Source: Bacteroidota bacterium (lineage in GTDB: Bacteria > Bacteroidota > Bacteroidia > Bacteroidales > F082). Taken from it: a stretch of DNA of 37,781 nt. The DNA is taken from NCBI GenBank assembly GCA_947505205.1, contig CANNKD010000008.1, forward strand, positions 1 to 37,781. Reading direction: 5' to 3'. The notes under the pieces are model-generated. The model worked only from the letters and a program-made list of their open reading frames with translations. It was not told the DNA's origin and did no database searches. Position numbers and translations under genes: made by a program. Each line of letters starts with the position of its first letter. The first letter of the stretch is position 1. Of this stretch, positions 16,877 to 25,274 are shown one piece after another.

Positions 16877-17868
16877 TGGGAAATAAAAAGAACATAATGC
16901 TTGCTTTGATTCTCTTTTTTGGAGGAAGCCTGATCAATGCCCAACAATTTCCATTGACTTCTCATTATGTATTTAACGGATATTCGCTCGATCCAGGTTT
17001 TGCCGGAATTTTTACGACCGGAGAAGCCACATTTACCTATCGCAAAGACTGGACATCAATCAACGGAAGTCCGACCACTATCCGGGCAAATGGCTTTGGC
17101 AAGATTCATCCAAATATGTATCTGGGAGGTGAATTGCTAAACGACAAAGTAGATATTTTTAATCGTTTTAAAGCAAACCTCAATTATACATATCGGCTTC
17201 AGTTAGCTGATATTCAATATTTAAACTTCTCTTTTTGGGGAAGTCTGTATCAAAGTTCGATTAATTTGAATGGCGTAAATGCCGATCCCAATGATCCTCT
17301 CATCATTGATCAGACAAAACTGAATGGAACCGATCTCAATGCAGGATTCAGTCTGGTTTACAACCGAAATACATTTATTATCGGTTTTGGAATGCCAACA
17401 CTGTTTCAGACAAAAGATGCCTATTTGAATCAGGCAAGTGGTAAATTTGCCTTCGACCAGGAAATGTTGTTCCATATTTCGAATAGATTTAAGTTAAACC
17501 CCGATTGGCAACTACAACCATTCCTGATGTGGAGCCGAACCAATAATTCTCCATCCGTTATCGATATTTCCGCTACCTTATTTTATCTCGAAAAATACTG
17601 GTGTACAATGCTTTATCGTAACAGTAAACTGTTGGCACTGGGTATTGGCGGCGAGTTATATCGTGGACTTTCAATGGCTTATAGTTATGAGATTGGTATG
17701 GGTGGTATCAATAGTAAATCGGGTGGTTCGCATGAAGTGAGCATTGGTTTCCGGTTTGGCGCAAAAGAGAAGCAAAAATATGTGCCAAGAATCAAAGGTA
17801 AATCTACCGGACATTCAGGAGATAGATTTCCACAACCTACAGAATATGATATTAGGAGGGCTGAATAA
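16876..17868 (+). CDS. PorP/SprF family type IX secretion-associated outer membrane protein
   Basis: The 330-residue protein has a signal peptide ending LINAQQ, followed by the family opening FPLTSHYVFNGYSLDPGFAG and FTYRKDWTSINGSP, then barrel-like strands and GLSMAYSYEIGMGG...GSHEVSIGFRF, all typical of PorP/SprF. In Flavobacterium johnsoniae, SprF is needed to deliver the type B cargo SprB, and sprF-like genes commonly follow their cargo gene. This gene fits that arrangement: its ATG overlaps the stop of the type B protein by one base, and its stop overlaps the ATG of a second secreted protein. It is therefore probably a dedicated partner for one or both neighbours. The tail after about residue 310 (KYVPRIKGKSTGHSGDRFPQ) is polar. 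Confidence 0.93.
   Translation: MGNKKNIMLALILFFGGSLINAQQFPLTSHYVFNGYSLDPGFAGIFTTGEATFTYRKDWTSINGSPTTIRANGFGKIHPNMYLGGELLNDKVDIFNRFKANLNYTYRLQLADIQYLNFSFWGSLYQSSINLNGVNADPNDPLIIDQTKLNGTDLNAGFSLVYNRNTFIIGFGMPTLFQTKDAYLNQASGKFAFDQEMLFHISNRFKLNPDWQLQPFLMWSRTNNSPSVIDISATLFYLEKYWCTMLYRNSKLLALGIGGELYRGLSMAYSYEIGMGGINSKSGGSHEVSIGFRFGAKEKQKYVPRIKGKSTGHSGDRFPQPTEYDIRRAE
17854..17859 (+). promoter_or_regulatory. Shine-Dalgarno-like AGGAGG before the second CE4-like gene
   Basis: AGGAGG lies 8 bp upstream of the ATG at 17868, inside the end of the SprF-like gene. Strong Shine-Dalgarno sites are rare in Bacteroidota and I see no other of this quality in the window. It supports the TAATG-coupled start. 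Confidence 0.6.
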
Positions 17869-20800
17869 TGAAAATTGCACGATATAATATATTTCTCGCA
17901 CTTTCAATTACTGTCCTGATCCTTTTTGGACAATGGACGAATAGCTATGCGCAATCGCCTCCGGGCGATCCTGGCGTGACCTGGATTATGGTAACCTTCA
18001 ATCAGGCACCGACAGTATATAGTGTTGTTGAAACGCCGCTAAGATATAATAAGACTTTTGCAGTCAGTTTTCATAACGATGATGGTATAGGTGACATATA
18101 TACGGAAGGATTTCCCTTCTTTACAGGAATTCAGGTTGGCAACACAAACTATCCGGGTTTGTTTTATACCGATGGTTGTGGCAATGACATCTCCTTCAAA
18201 TTAAGCTCGAACTTATTCTCTTTTAGTGGTGAAAACGGTCCTGACATGCACAATCCGGGCAATGGATATGGTGCTGTAAGCTGGCCTCAACTTGATATCA
18301 TGTATAACAATGACTGTGCGATATACAACCATGGTATTTCGAGTGATGCAGGTTCAGATCCCGCATTTATCAATTATTCTATCAGAAGAAATGAGAGTTA
18401 TATCCGTCGTAAACTTTATGAAACCACACCAGGCGGTGTACAAACCAAAATCTTTGTGAATCCGAATGGAAATATTGCTTATTCGCCTATTGCTTTTGGC
18501 CTTGGATATTTTAGCGCACTTAATCAATATTCTCAGGGTGTTCTTGGTCAAAACGGTGGTGATGTGAATGCCTATACAAATTGGTTAACCCCTGTTGATT
18601 TATATCGTTTGTTAGCTGAATCAACAAATGTGATGCAATTAGCTGATTATATGAATGCTAACAGTATAAATGGTGCTAATTACTGGAGCACAATTTTCAC
18701 CCATTCGCTTGTAACCAACTATCCGTTAACCGATTTTCATACCGATTGGAATTATATTGCAAACACTTATGGCAGAGATGGATTGGATAATGTTTGGGTT
18801 GCTTCCGAAGAAGAAATCATTAGTTATCTGCGTGTGAAAGAGGCAACAACCGTCACGTATGGCCTTGCCGGAAATACTTTATTGATTACCCTTAACGGTT
18901 CAATCCCATCCGATATGCGATTTTATCCTTTGAGTTTATTGGTGAATGCAAATACTACAATCACAAATATCTCCTTCTCTGGTGGCACGAACACGTTTAA
19001 CGGTATTGGTCAAACATCCTCACTCATCAACCTTGAATGGGATGGCCGTTTTATTCCTGATGCAGCGACACTTGCAGATAGCATTGTCACTATTGCCGAA
19101 CAAACCCAGACGCAGTACGACTGCTGGATCGCCATGGATTATGTGTATATGGTTAGTCCGGGGCAGGAGCATAATGCCTTGCGTGACAGATTATGCGCAA
19201 TTAATGGAGTTACATACGATCCTGGTTTCTGCGAAACCTGCGATTTCAGTCTTGGAAGCGACACGACCATTTGCCAGAATAATTGCGTTCTTTTATCAGC
19301 TCCAGTTGCCACAGGAAATACCTATCTCTGGAGCAACGACAGCACCACACAAAATATAACAGTTTGCCCGGCAGATACAACAACTTATTGGGTTGAATTA
19401 ACAACCATTGGAGGTTGTATCGCTTCCGATACAATTGTGATTAATGTATTGCCGGCTCCAATTGTAAATATTGGTCCTGATCAATCAATCTGTATAAATG
19501 AAGTTGCCATATTCGACAGTCCACAGGATCCAACCTACACCTATGTTTGGTCTGCAAATCATGTTCAACTTGAAGAAACAACTTCACATTTATCCTATAC
19601 TGTGGTAGATACGGCATTAATCCGGCTCGATGTACATGTTCCGAATGGTTGCATCGTTTCCGATTCGGCCATGGTTAACGCATTGCCGATACCGGTTGTT
19701 GATTTGGGAGCCGACCGTCTTGTCTGTATTGGTTCTTCAGCCAGCCTGTCTGGTCCGGTTGACCCAACCTATAGCTATGTATGGTTTGCTAACGATGTAC
19801 AAATCACAGGAGAAACGACTGCACAATTGGTAATCATTATCACCGACACAACGTTGATCCGGCTTGAAGTTACTACACAGTATGGCTGCATGGCCAGCGA
19901 CACGGCACGGGTTTTTGCTTTAGAACTTCCCATTATCACTGTAACTCCTGAGTCTGCAACTTTGTGTTTTGGCGAGTCCATTGACTTGCTATTTGTAACT
20001 GAGAATGCAACCAGTTTCCATTGGTTTGATAACACTATACTTCCAAACCTGACCTACACTCCTCCAACACCTGATAGCATTTATTCTTGTTGGGCGATTG
20101 CGACTAACGGTTTCGGTTGTACAAAAACGGATACCGCCATTGTTAATGTGTGGGATAATCCTTCATTCCAGCTATCTGTGATAGAAGGCAGTGATACATT
20201 ATGCAAAAACGATTCATTGACATTAGAGGTTGTTTTTCAAAATACCGTCCCTATTCAATCTCTGATTTGGAATGATACTTTAACGATTACCAATCCAACA
20301 GGAAATACACATTCACAAAAGATAAAACCCACACAAAGTGGCTGGTTTACAATTCAAATTATAAGCACACACAATTGTATTGATACAGATAGTATTTTCA
20401 TTGATGTCGTGCCTTTGCCTGAGATGACGATCACTCCTGACGTTGAAATTTGTGTGGGCGAAACAGTTACATTAGTTGCGACCGGCGGCGAAAGTTGCGC
20501 ATGGTATGTCGGTACAGGGTTGATTTCCAATACCTACACACTAGATGTCAGTCCAGACACTACAACCACTTATAGAGCTGAAATTACCGGAAATAATCCG
20601 ATTGCCTGTGTTTCGAAAGACAGTGTTGTCGTCACTGTTCATCCTAAGCCAACTGTGGTTATCACAAGCACTGCTGATTCGACAATCTGCGTCGGTTCTA
20701 CCATCGATTTAACTGCAAGCGGTGCAATAAATTATACATGGTCAAACGATCAAACAGGTAATACGATTCATGTTTCTCCGTCTGACACAACGATTTTTAC

Positions 20801-21599
20801 AGTGATTGGCTCAATAGATTTTGGATGTACGGATACCGCTTCTATCACAATAAATACATTCGCAAAAACAATTGTTTCATTCACTGGACTCCTTCCTGTT
20901 TATTGTCTGAACGATGCGCCATCGCAATTGGTTGGCACTCCTGAAGGCGGTCATTTTTCAGGAGCCGGAATGGTGGCGGGCCGTTTTAATCCTTCACTCG
21001 CACTCGAAGGAATGCACACAATAGCTTACGCTTTTACAGATGCAAATAATTGTATATCAATTGATTCGATGCAAACATTGGTTATTGGAGGCCTTACTCA
21101 AATTGATTTGGGTCCGGATAGTACGATCTGCCCGAATGACTTTGTGTTCTTGGATGCCGGAACAGGATTTAACAGTTATTTTTGGTCGAATGGAGAAACA
21201 AGCCAAACGGTGGTTATTTCAGGAACAGACTATATGGCCGGTACAAGCCGCGAGATTTCAGTTGTCGGCGTTCTTGAAGGATGCACCGCCTCGGGCAAAA
21301 TGACGATCACCATCCGCAACGATTGTTTTATCGGTATTGGAGACCAGAAAGCAAAATCCGGAATTTCAATTATACCAAATCCTAACGATGGGAATTTCAG
21401 CCTGATTGTACCCAATGATATTGAACCTCAAAGAATTATAATATCAACAATCAGCGGTTTGCAGGTTTACGAACATCATTTTGCTTCACCATCCAATGAA
21501 GCAGTTTCTATCCATCTTCCAGAAAGATTGAAAGGTATTTTCTTTGTAAACTTACAAACTTCCAATGCTGTATTTACCTCCAAGTTGGTTGTGAGGTAA
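17868..21599 (+). CDS. Secreted CE4-like protein with many Ig-like repeats and T9SS type A sorting domain
   Basis: The 1243-residue product has a signal peptide (ending NSYAQ), an N-terminal region of ~420 residues homologous to that of the 13700 protein, about eight to nine Ig/PKD-like repeats (roughly 455-1155), most with one or two Cys, and a type A sorting domain (IIPNPNDGNFSLIV to SKLVVR, about 1164-1243). Deacetylase-like motifs are FAVSFHNDDG (Asp71, Asp72), YNHGISS (His155), a VNPNG turn, His279 and NVWVASEEEIISYLR. The second His of the CE4 H-x3-H motif is not seen, so catalysis remains unproven. It shares with the 13700 protein the segments NESYIRRK/NASYIKRK and LRDRLCA. It is the third gene of the coupled operon and is likely exported by T9SS. 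Confidence 0.82.
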   Translation: MKIARYNIFLALSITVLILFGQWTNSYAQSPPGDPGVTWIMVTFNQAPTVYSVVETPLRYNKTFAVSFHNDDGIGDIYTEGFPFFTGIQVGNTNYPGLFYTDGCGNDISFKLSSNLFSFSGENGPDMHNPGNGYGAVSWPQLDIMYNNDCAIYNHGISSDAGSDPAFINYSIRRNESYIRRKLYETTPGGVQTKIFVNPNGNIAYSPIAFGLGYFSALNQYSQGVLGQNGGDVNAYTNWLTPVDLYRLLAESTNVMQLADYMNANSINGANYWSTIFTHSLVTNYPLTDFHTDWNYIANTYGRDGLDNVWVASEEEIISYLRVKEATTVTYGLAGNTLLITLNGSIPSDMRFYPLSLLVNANTTITNISFSGGTNTFNGIGQTSSLINLEWDGRFIPDAATLADSIVTIAEQTQTQYDCWIAMDYVYMVSPGQEHNALRDRLCAINGVTYDPGFCETCDFSLGSDTTICQNNCVLLSAPVATGNTYLWSNDSTTQNITVCPADTTTYWVELTTIGGCIASDTIVINVLPAPIVNIGPDQSICINEVAIFDSPQDPTYTYVWSANHVQLEETTSHLSYTVVDTALIRLDVHVPNGCIVSDSAMVNALPIPVVDLGADRLVCIGSSASLSGPVDPTYSYVWFANDVQITGETTAQLVIIITDTTLIRLEVTTQYGCMASDTARVFALELPIITVTPESATLCFGESIDLLFVTENATSFHWFDNTILPNLTYTPPTPDSIYSCWAIATNGFGCTKTDTAIVNVWDNPSFQLSVIEGSDTLCKNDSLTLEVVFQNTVPIQSLIWNDTLTITNPTGNTHSQKIKPTQSGWFTIQIISTHNCIDTDSIFIDVVPLPEMTITPDVEICVGETVTLVATGGESCAWYVGTGLISNTYTLDVSPDTTTTYRAEITGNNPIACVSKDSVVVTVHPKPTVVITSTADSTICVGSTIDLTASGAINYTWSNDQTGNTIHVSPSDTTIFTVIGSIDFGCTDTASITINTFAKTIVSFTGLLPVYCLNDAPSQLVGTPEGGHFSGAGMVAGRFNPSLALEGMHTIAYAFTDANNCISIDSMQTLVIGGLTQIDLGPDSTICPNDFVFLDAGTGFNSYFWSNGETSQTVVISGTDYMAGTSREISVVGVLEGCTASGKMTITIRNDCFIGIGDQKAKSGISIIPNPNDGNFSLIVPNDIEPQRIIISTISGLQVYEHHFASPSNEAVSIHLPERLKGIFFVNLQTSNAVFTSKLVVR

Positions 21600-21628
21600 T
21601 TTTACGGTTACCGCCCAAAATTAATTTC

Positions 21629-21636
21629 TATTTTTG
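21629..21636 (+). promoter_or_regulatory. Putative -7 box (TATTTTTG) for the PfkB-family kinase gene
   Basis: TATTTTTG matches TAnnTTTG and is 19 bp before the ATG at 21656. The -33 region is poor. A CGGTTACCG palindrome lies just upstream (about 21605-21613). Confidence 0.4.
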
Positions 21637-21655
21637 CATCCTTAATTATTTCTCC

Positions 21656-22630
21656 ATGACAAAAATCTTAGGTATTGGCAACGCTTTGGTCGATCAATTG
21701 ACTATTATCGAAAATGATGATCTTCTATTATCATTAGAGCTTCCGAAAGGAAGCATGCAATTGGTAGATGCGGAACGATCGGCAAAAGTAATCGAAGCAA
21801 CCAAAAATTATCAAAAATCAATGGCATCGGGTGGTTCAGCCGCAAACACCATTTGTGGATTGGGCAAATTGGGAACAAAAACTACCTTTATCGGCCATGT
21901 TGGAGAAGATGAAATTGGTGATTTTTTTAATAATGATCTGTTAAAAAGCAGTGTAATTCCACATTTATTCAGAAGTAAAACAGCAAGCGGAATAGCAAAC
22001 GCTTTCGTAACACCTGATGGTGAACGCACTTTTGCAACCTATTTGGGCGCAGCCGTCGAATTGAGTGCGACACATCTCACTGTTGATTTGTTTAAAGGAT
22101 ATGATATTCTCTATCTGGAAGGTTATCTTGTTTTCAATACACCTCTTTTCCTTAAAGCTATTGAGCTTGGTAAAGAAGCAGGTCTTAAAATCGCCCTCGA
22201 TTTATCGAGTTACAATGTAGTCGATGCCAACAAAGATATCCTCGATAAGGTAATTGACTCACATATTGATATCGTATTTGCCAATGAAGAAGAAGCCAAA
22301 TCATTAACTGGTCTCGAACCTTATGAAGCCTTGCTCTATTTGGCCAAAAAATGTGACTATGCCATCGTTAAAATTGGTTCAAAAGGTTCATTTATCGCTC
22401 ACGATGGAAAAATCACAAGGATTGACATCTTCCCTACAACGGCTATCGACACAACCGGCGCCGGTGATATGTATGCAGCCGGATTTCTTCATGGATTGGT
22501 GAATAACTGGACGATTGAGAAATCGGGTAAAACAGGATCACTATTAGCTTCGAGGGTGATTAGCCTGATTGGTGCCAAAATTGACGATAAACAGTGGGAT
22601 GAAATTTACAAAATTATTGAAGGGCTCTAA
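21656..22630 (+). CDS. PfkB-family carbohydrate kinase, adenosine kinase-like
   Basis: The 324-residue protein is a ribokinase-fold sugar or nucleoside kinase. It shows GIGNALVDQ at the N-terminus, the GGSAANT substrate loop (59-65), a GHVGEDEIG signature (80-88) and the DTTGAGD anion-hole/catalytic motif (265-271, Asp271 as base). The long PfkB form with GSMQLVDAERS is typical of Bacteroidota adenosine kinases, which phosphorylate adenosine to AMP; other nucleoside or sugar substrates cannot be excluded. Cytosolic. It has its own weak promoter box after the T9SS operon and is 343 bp from the EF-G paralogue. Confidence 0.88.
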   Translation: MTKILGIGNALVDQLTIIENDDLLLSLELPKGSMQLVDAERSAKVIEATKNYQKSMASGGSAANTICGLGKLGTKTTFIGHVGEDEIGDFFNNDLLKSSVIPHLFRSKTASGIANAFVTPDGERTFATYLGAAVELSATHLTVDLFKGYDILYLEGYLVFNTPLFLKAIELGKEAGLKIALDLSSYNVVDANKDILDKVIDSHIDIVFANEEEAKSLTGLEPYEALLYLAKKCDYAIVKIGSKGSFIAHDGKITRIDIFPTTAIDTTGAGDMYAAGFLHGLVNNWTIEKSGKTGSLLASRVISLIGAKIDDKQWDEIYKIIEGL

Positions 22631-22973
22631 TTTTGTTTAAGTTGCCACGAATTAATGTAAGACCGCATAATAGTCTGAAGATTTTATGACCATGTTCCAG
22701 ATTTTAGAATCTTCAATCCCACGTGAATTGGTTAGTGCCAATTTTATATAATAAGATTAGGTTTTATCGTTTATTACTTTCATCGATGGTAACTAATTAT
22801 TGAATCCTTAGCACAATTTCACGTTATTTAGCTTATCAAACTCCTGTTAATAAGTCTTTTACACCATCTTATTCAACTTCATTATAAATAAGGCATCTGA
22901 TTTTTTTATACCGCCTAAATTCCTAAATTTGCTCGTTAATTTTTATAATTAGTATAATTAAAGTTAATTTTAT
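22631..22973. other. Non-coding gap with promoter of the EF-G paralogue
   Basis: This AT-rich stretch holds a possible weak hairpin AATTGG...CCAATT near 22725-22745 and the promoter described separately. I see no gene or recognisable RNA. Confidence 0.5.
22901..22931 (+). promoter_or_regulatory. Putative promoter for the EF-G paralogue
   Basis: TTTT at 22901-22904 is followed after 19 bp by TAAATTTG (22924-22931), close to the TTTG-N19-TAnnTTTG consensus. The ATG is at 22974. Confidence 0.55.
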
Positions 22974-25109
22974 ATGAAGATATTCCAAACAGATGAGATT
23001 AGAAATGTGGCCCTCATTGGCGCTGCGAAATCGGGTAAAACAACCCTTTCAGAAGGGATGTTGTTCGAAGGAAATATGATTAATCGCAAAGGCTCGGTTG
23101 ACGACAAGAATACAGTGTCCGACTACCGCCAGATTGAGATTGACCGTCATATTTCGGTAAACGCTACCTTAATGCATACCATTTATAACGAAAAGAAAAT
23201 CAATATCATAGATGCTCCTGGCTTTAGCGATTTCACGGGCGATATTCAATCAAGTGTTTGTGTTGCAGATACTGCCATATTTACCATCAATGGTCAGGCC
23301 GGTGTTGAAGCCACTACTGAAAATGCATGGCATCAAACTGAAAAAAGTAATACACCTGTCGTGTTTTTCGTGAATTACCTCGATCATCACAATGCTAATT
23401 TCGATGAGGCATTGGGTCAGATGAAAGATTATTTTGGCGATAAAGTTACTGTTGTCCAGTATCCGGTGAACACGGGCGAAGGCTTCGATAGCATCATCGA
23501 TTTGATGTATATGAAAATGCTGAAGTTTAAACAAGGCGGCGGCGTAGCAGAAGTCTTAGATATTCCCGCTAACGAATTGGAAAAAGCCAAAAAATTGCAC
23601 AGAAGTCTGATCGAAAATGCTTCAGAAGGTGACGAAGCTTTGATGGAAAAATATTTTGAAAATGATGATTTAAGTCTCGAGGACACCCGATTGGGAATTC
23701 GTTTGTGTCTGGCACAACGTGGAATGTTCCCCGTATTGTGCGGCGCAGCCAAACATGGTATTGGAATTTCACGTTTGTTGGAATTCATCATCAAAACATG
23801 TCCGACTCCTGAACAATCAATGGGTCGTAAAACAACATCAGGCAAAGAATATACTTACAAAGTAAGTGATGCTCCTGCCCTGTTTATCTTCAAAATTTCA
23901 AACGAGCAGCATCTGGGTGAAGTTTCTCAGTTTAAAGTTTATGGCGGAACAATCTTTGAAGGTCAGGATCTTATCAATCCACGCACCGGCAACAAGGAAC
24001 GTATTTCGCAGCTTTTTGTAGTGAATGGAAAAAACCGTGAAAAGGTGGAAAAGGTTGTTGCCGGAGATATTGCAACCACCATCAAATTGAAAGAAGTCCG
24101 CACAAGCGATTCATTATTCGATCCAAAGGCTGCCGATGAACCATTTGAAATGATTCAATATCCAGATCCGATATTCAGTTGTGCTATCAAAGCAGCAAAC
24201 TCAACCGAAGATGAAAAATTAGGCAGTATTCTGCAGGAAATGCATCGTAACGATCCAACGATTATTGCCGGAATGTCGCGCGAATTGCGTCAGTTAATTC
24301 TGCAATGTCAGGGCGAATATCATTTGAACACGATTAAATGGTACTTCGATCATGTTCACAAACTTGAGATTGAAACTTTCTCTCCCAAGGTTCCATATCG
24401 CGAAACCATTACCAAGACTGCCAAAGCTGATTACCGTCACAAAAAACAATCAGGCGGATCCGGTCAGTTTGGCGAGGTTCATTTGATGGTTCAACCTTAT
24501 GTGGAAGGCTACAAAGAACCAACTGATTTCCCTGTTCGTGGCAAAGAAGAACACAAATTGCCATGGGGCGGTGTGCTTATTTTTAATAACTGTATCGTTG
24601 GAGGTTCGATTGATGCACGCTTTTTACCTGCTATTTTCAAAGGTGTAATGGAGCGTTTGGAAGAAGGCCCGCTCACCGGATCTTATGCACGTGACATCAT
24701 GGTTTATGTGTATGATGGCAAAATGCATCCTGTTGACTCAAACGAGCTGTCGTTTAAGTTAGCCGGCCGTCAGGCATTTATTGCTGCCTTTAAAAATGCC
24801 GGACCAAAAATTATGGAACCGATTTATGATCTTTCTGTTAGAATGCCCGAAGATATGATGGGTGGCGTGATGACCGATTTACAAGGGCGGCGTGCAGTAA
24901 TCATGGGCATGGATTCAGATGGTAAATATCAGATTATCAATGCCAAAGTGCCATTGGCTGAAATGGATAAATATTCAACTTCACTCAGTTCGATCACTTC
25001 CGGACGCGGTACATTCAAGATGAAATATGCTGAATATATGCAGGTTCCAACAGAAGTACAGGCAAAATTGCTCAAAGACTACGAAGAAAAAAGCAAGGAC
25101 AACGAATAG
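22974..25109 (+). CDS. Elongation factor G paralogue (EF-G2-like) with altered GTPase motifs
   Basis: The 711-residue protein has the full EF-G layout: G domain, domain II, domains III/IV (PYRETITKTAKADYRHKKQSGG) and V (ARDIMVYVYDG; MSRELRQL in III). The G domain is changed: G1 is GAAKSGKT (16-23), the switch II DTPGHVDF reads DAPGFSDF so the catalytic His is Phe84, and G4 NKxD reads NYLD (134-137). Bacteroides encodes a paralogue, EF-G2, reported to support translocation without GTP hydrolysis. This protein may be its counterpart, which is inference from the shared loss of GTPase residues. It is not the canonical fusA, as no rps/tuf genes lie nearby. It has its own promoter and a strong terminator. 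Confidence 0.9.
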   Translation: MKIFQTDEIRNVALIGAAKSGKTTLSEGMLFEGNMINRKGSVDDKNTVSDYRQIEIDRHISVNATLMHTIYNEKKINIIDAPGFSDFTGDIQSSVCVADTAIFTINGQAGVEATTENAWHQTEKSNTPVVFFVNYLDHHNANFDEALGQMKDYFGDKVTVVQYPVNTGEGFDSIIDLMYMKMLKFKQGGGVAEVLDIPANELEKAKKLHRSLIENASEGDEALMEKYFENDDLSLEDTRLGIRLCLAQRGMFPVLCGAAKHGIGISRLLEFIIKTCPTPEQSMGRKTTSGKEYTYKVSDAPALFIFKISNEQHLGEVSQFKVYGGTIFEGQDLINPRTGNKERISQLFVVNGKNREKVEKVVAGDIATTIKLKEVRTSDSLFDPKAADEPFEMIQYPDPIFSCAIKAANSTEDEKLGSILQEMHRNDPTIIAGMSRELRQLILQCQGEYHLNTIKWYFDHVHKLEIETFSPKVPYRETITKTAKADYRHKKQSGGSGQFGEVHLMVQPYVEGYKEPTDFPVRGKEEHKLPWGGVLIFNNCIVGGSIDARFLPAIFKGVMERLEEGPLTGSYARDIMVYVYDGKMHPVDSNELSFKLAGRQAFIAAFKNAGPKIMEPIYDLSVRMPEDMMGGVMTDLQGRRAVIMGMDSDGKYQIINAKVPLAEMDKYSTSLSSITSGRGTFKMKYAEYMQVPTEVQAKLLKDYEEKSKDNE

Positions 25110-25131
25110 TAACTTCAGTTCCGATAAATAC

Positions 25132-25161
25132 AAAAAGCCTCGCAGTGCGGGGCTTTTTTTT
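25132..25161 (+). terminator. Rho-independent terminator of the EF-G paralogue
   Basis: AAAAAGCCTCGC (25132-25143) pairs with GCGGGGCTTTTT (25147-25158) across an AGT loop with one T-G pair, and the T run extends to 25161. It lies 23 bp after the stop codon. Confidence 0.92.
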
Positions 25162-25221
25162 GATGAAAAATCAGACCAACCAAACACAGCTACCACTTCG
25201 ATAACAGCCAAATGTAATGCC

Positions 25222-25253
25222 AAAAAAAATGCGAGGCTTTCACCTCGCATTTT
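25222..25253 (-). terminator. Rho-independent terminator of the PpiD-like gene
   Basis: On the minus strand the stem AAAATGCGAGG / CCTCGCATTTT (plus-strand arms 25226-25236 and 25243-25253, 6-nt loop) is followed by a T8 run. It is 22 bp after the stop of the gene ending at 25275 and sits back to back with the EF-G terminator. Confidence 0.9.
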
Positions 25254-25274
25254 GAATATCATAAGCTTTCGTTT

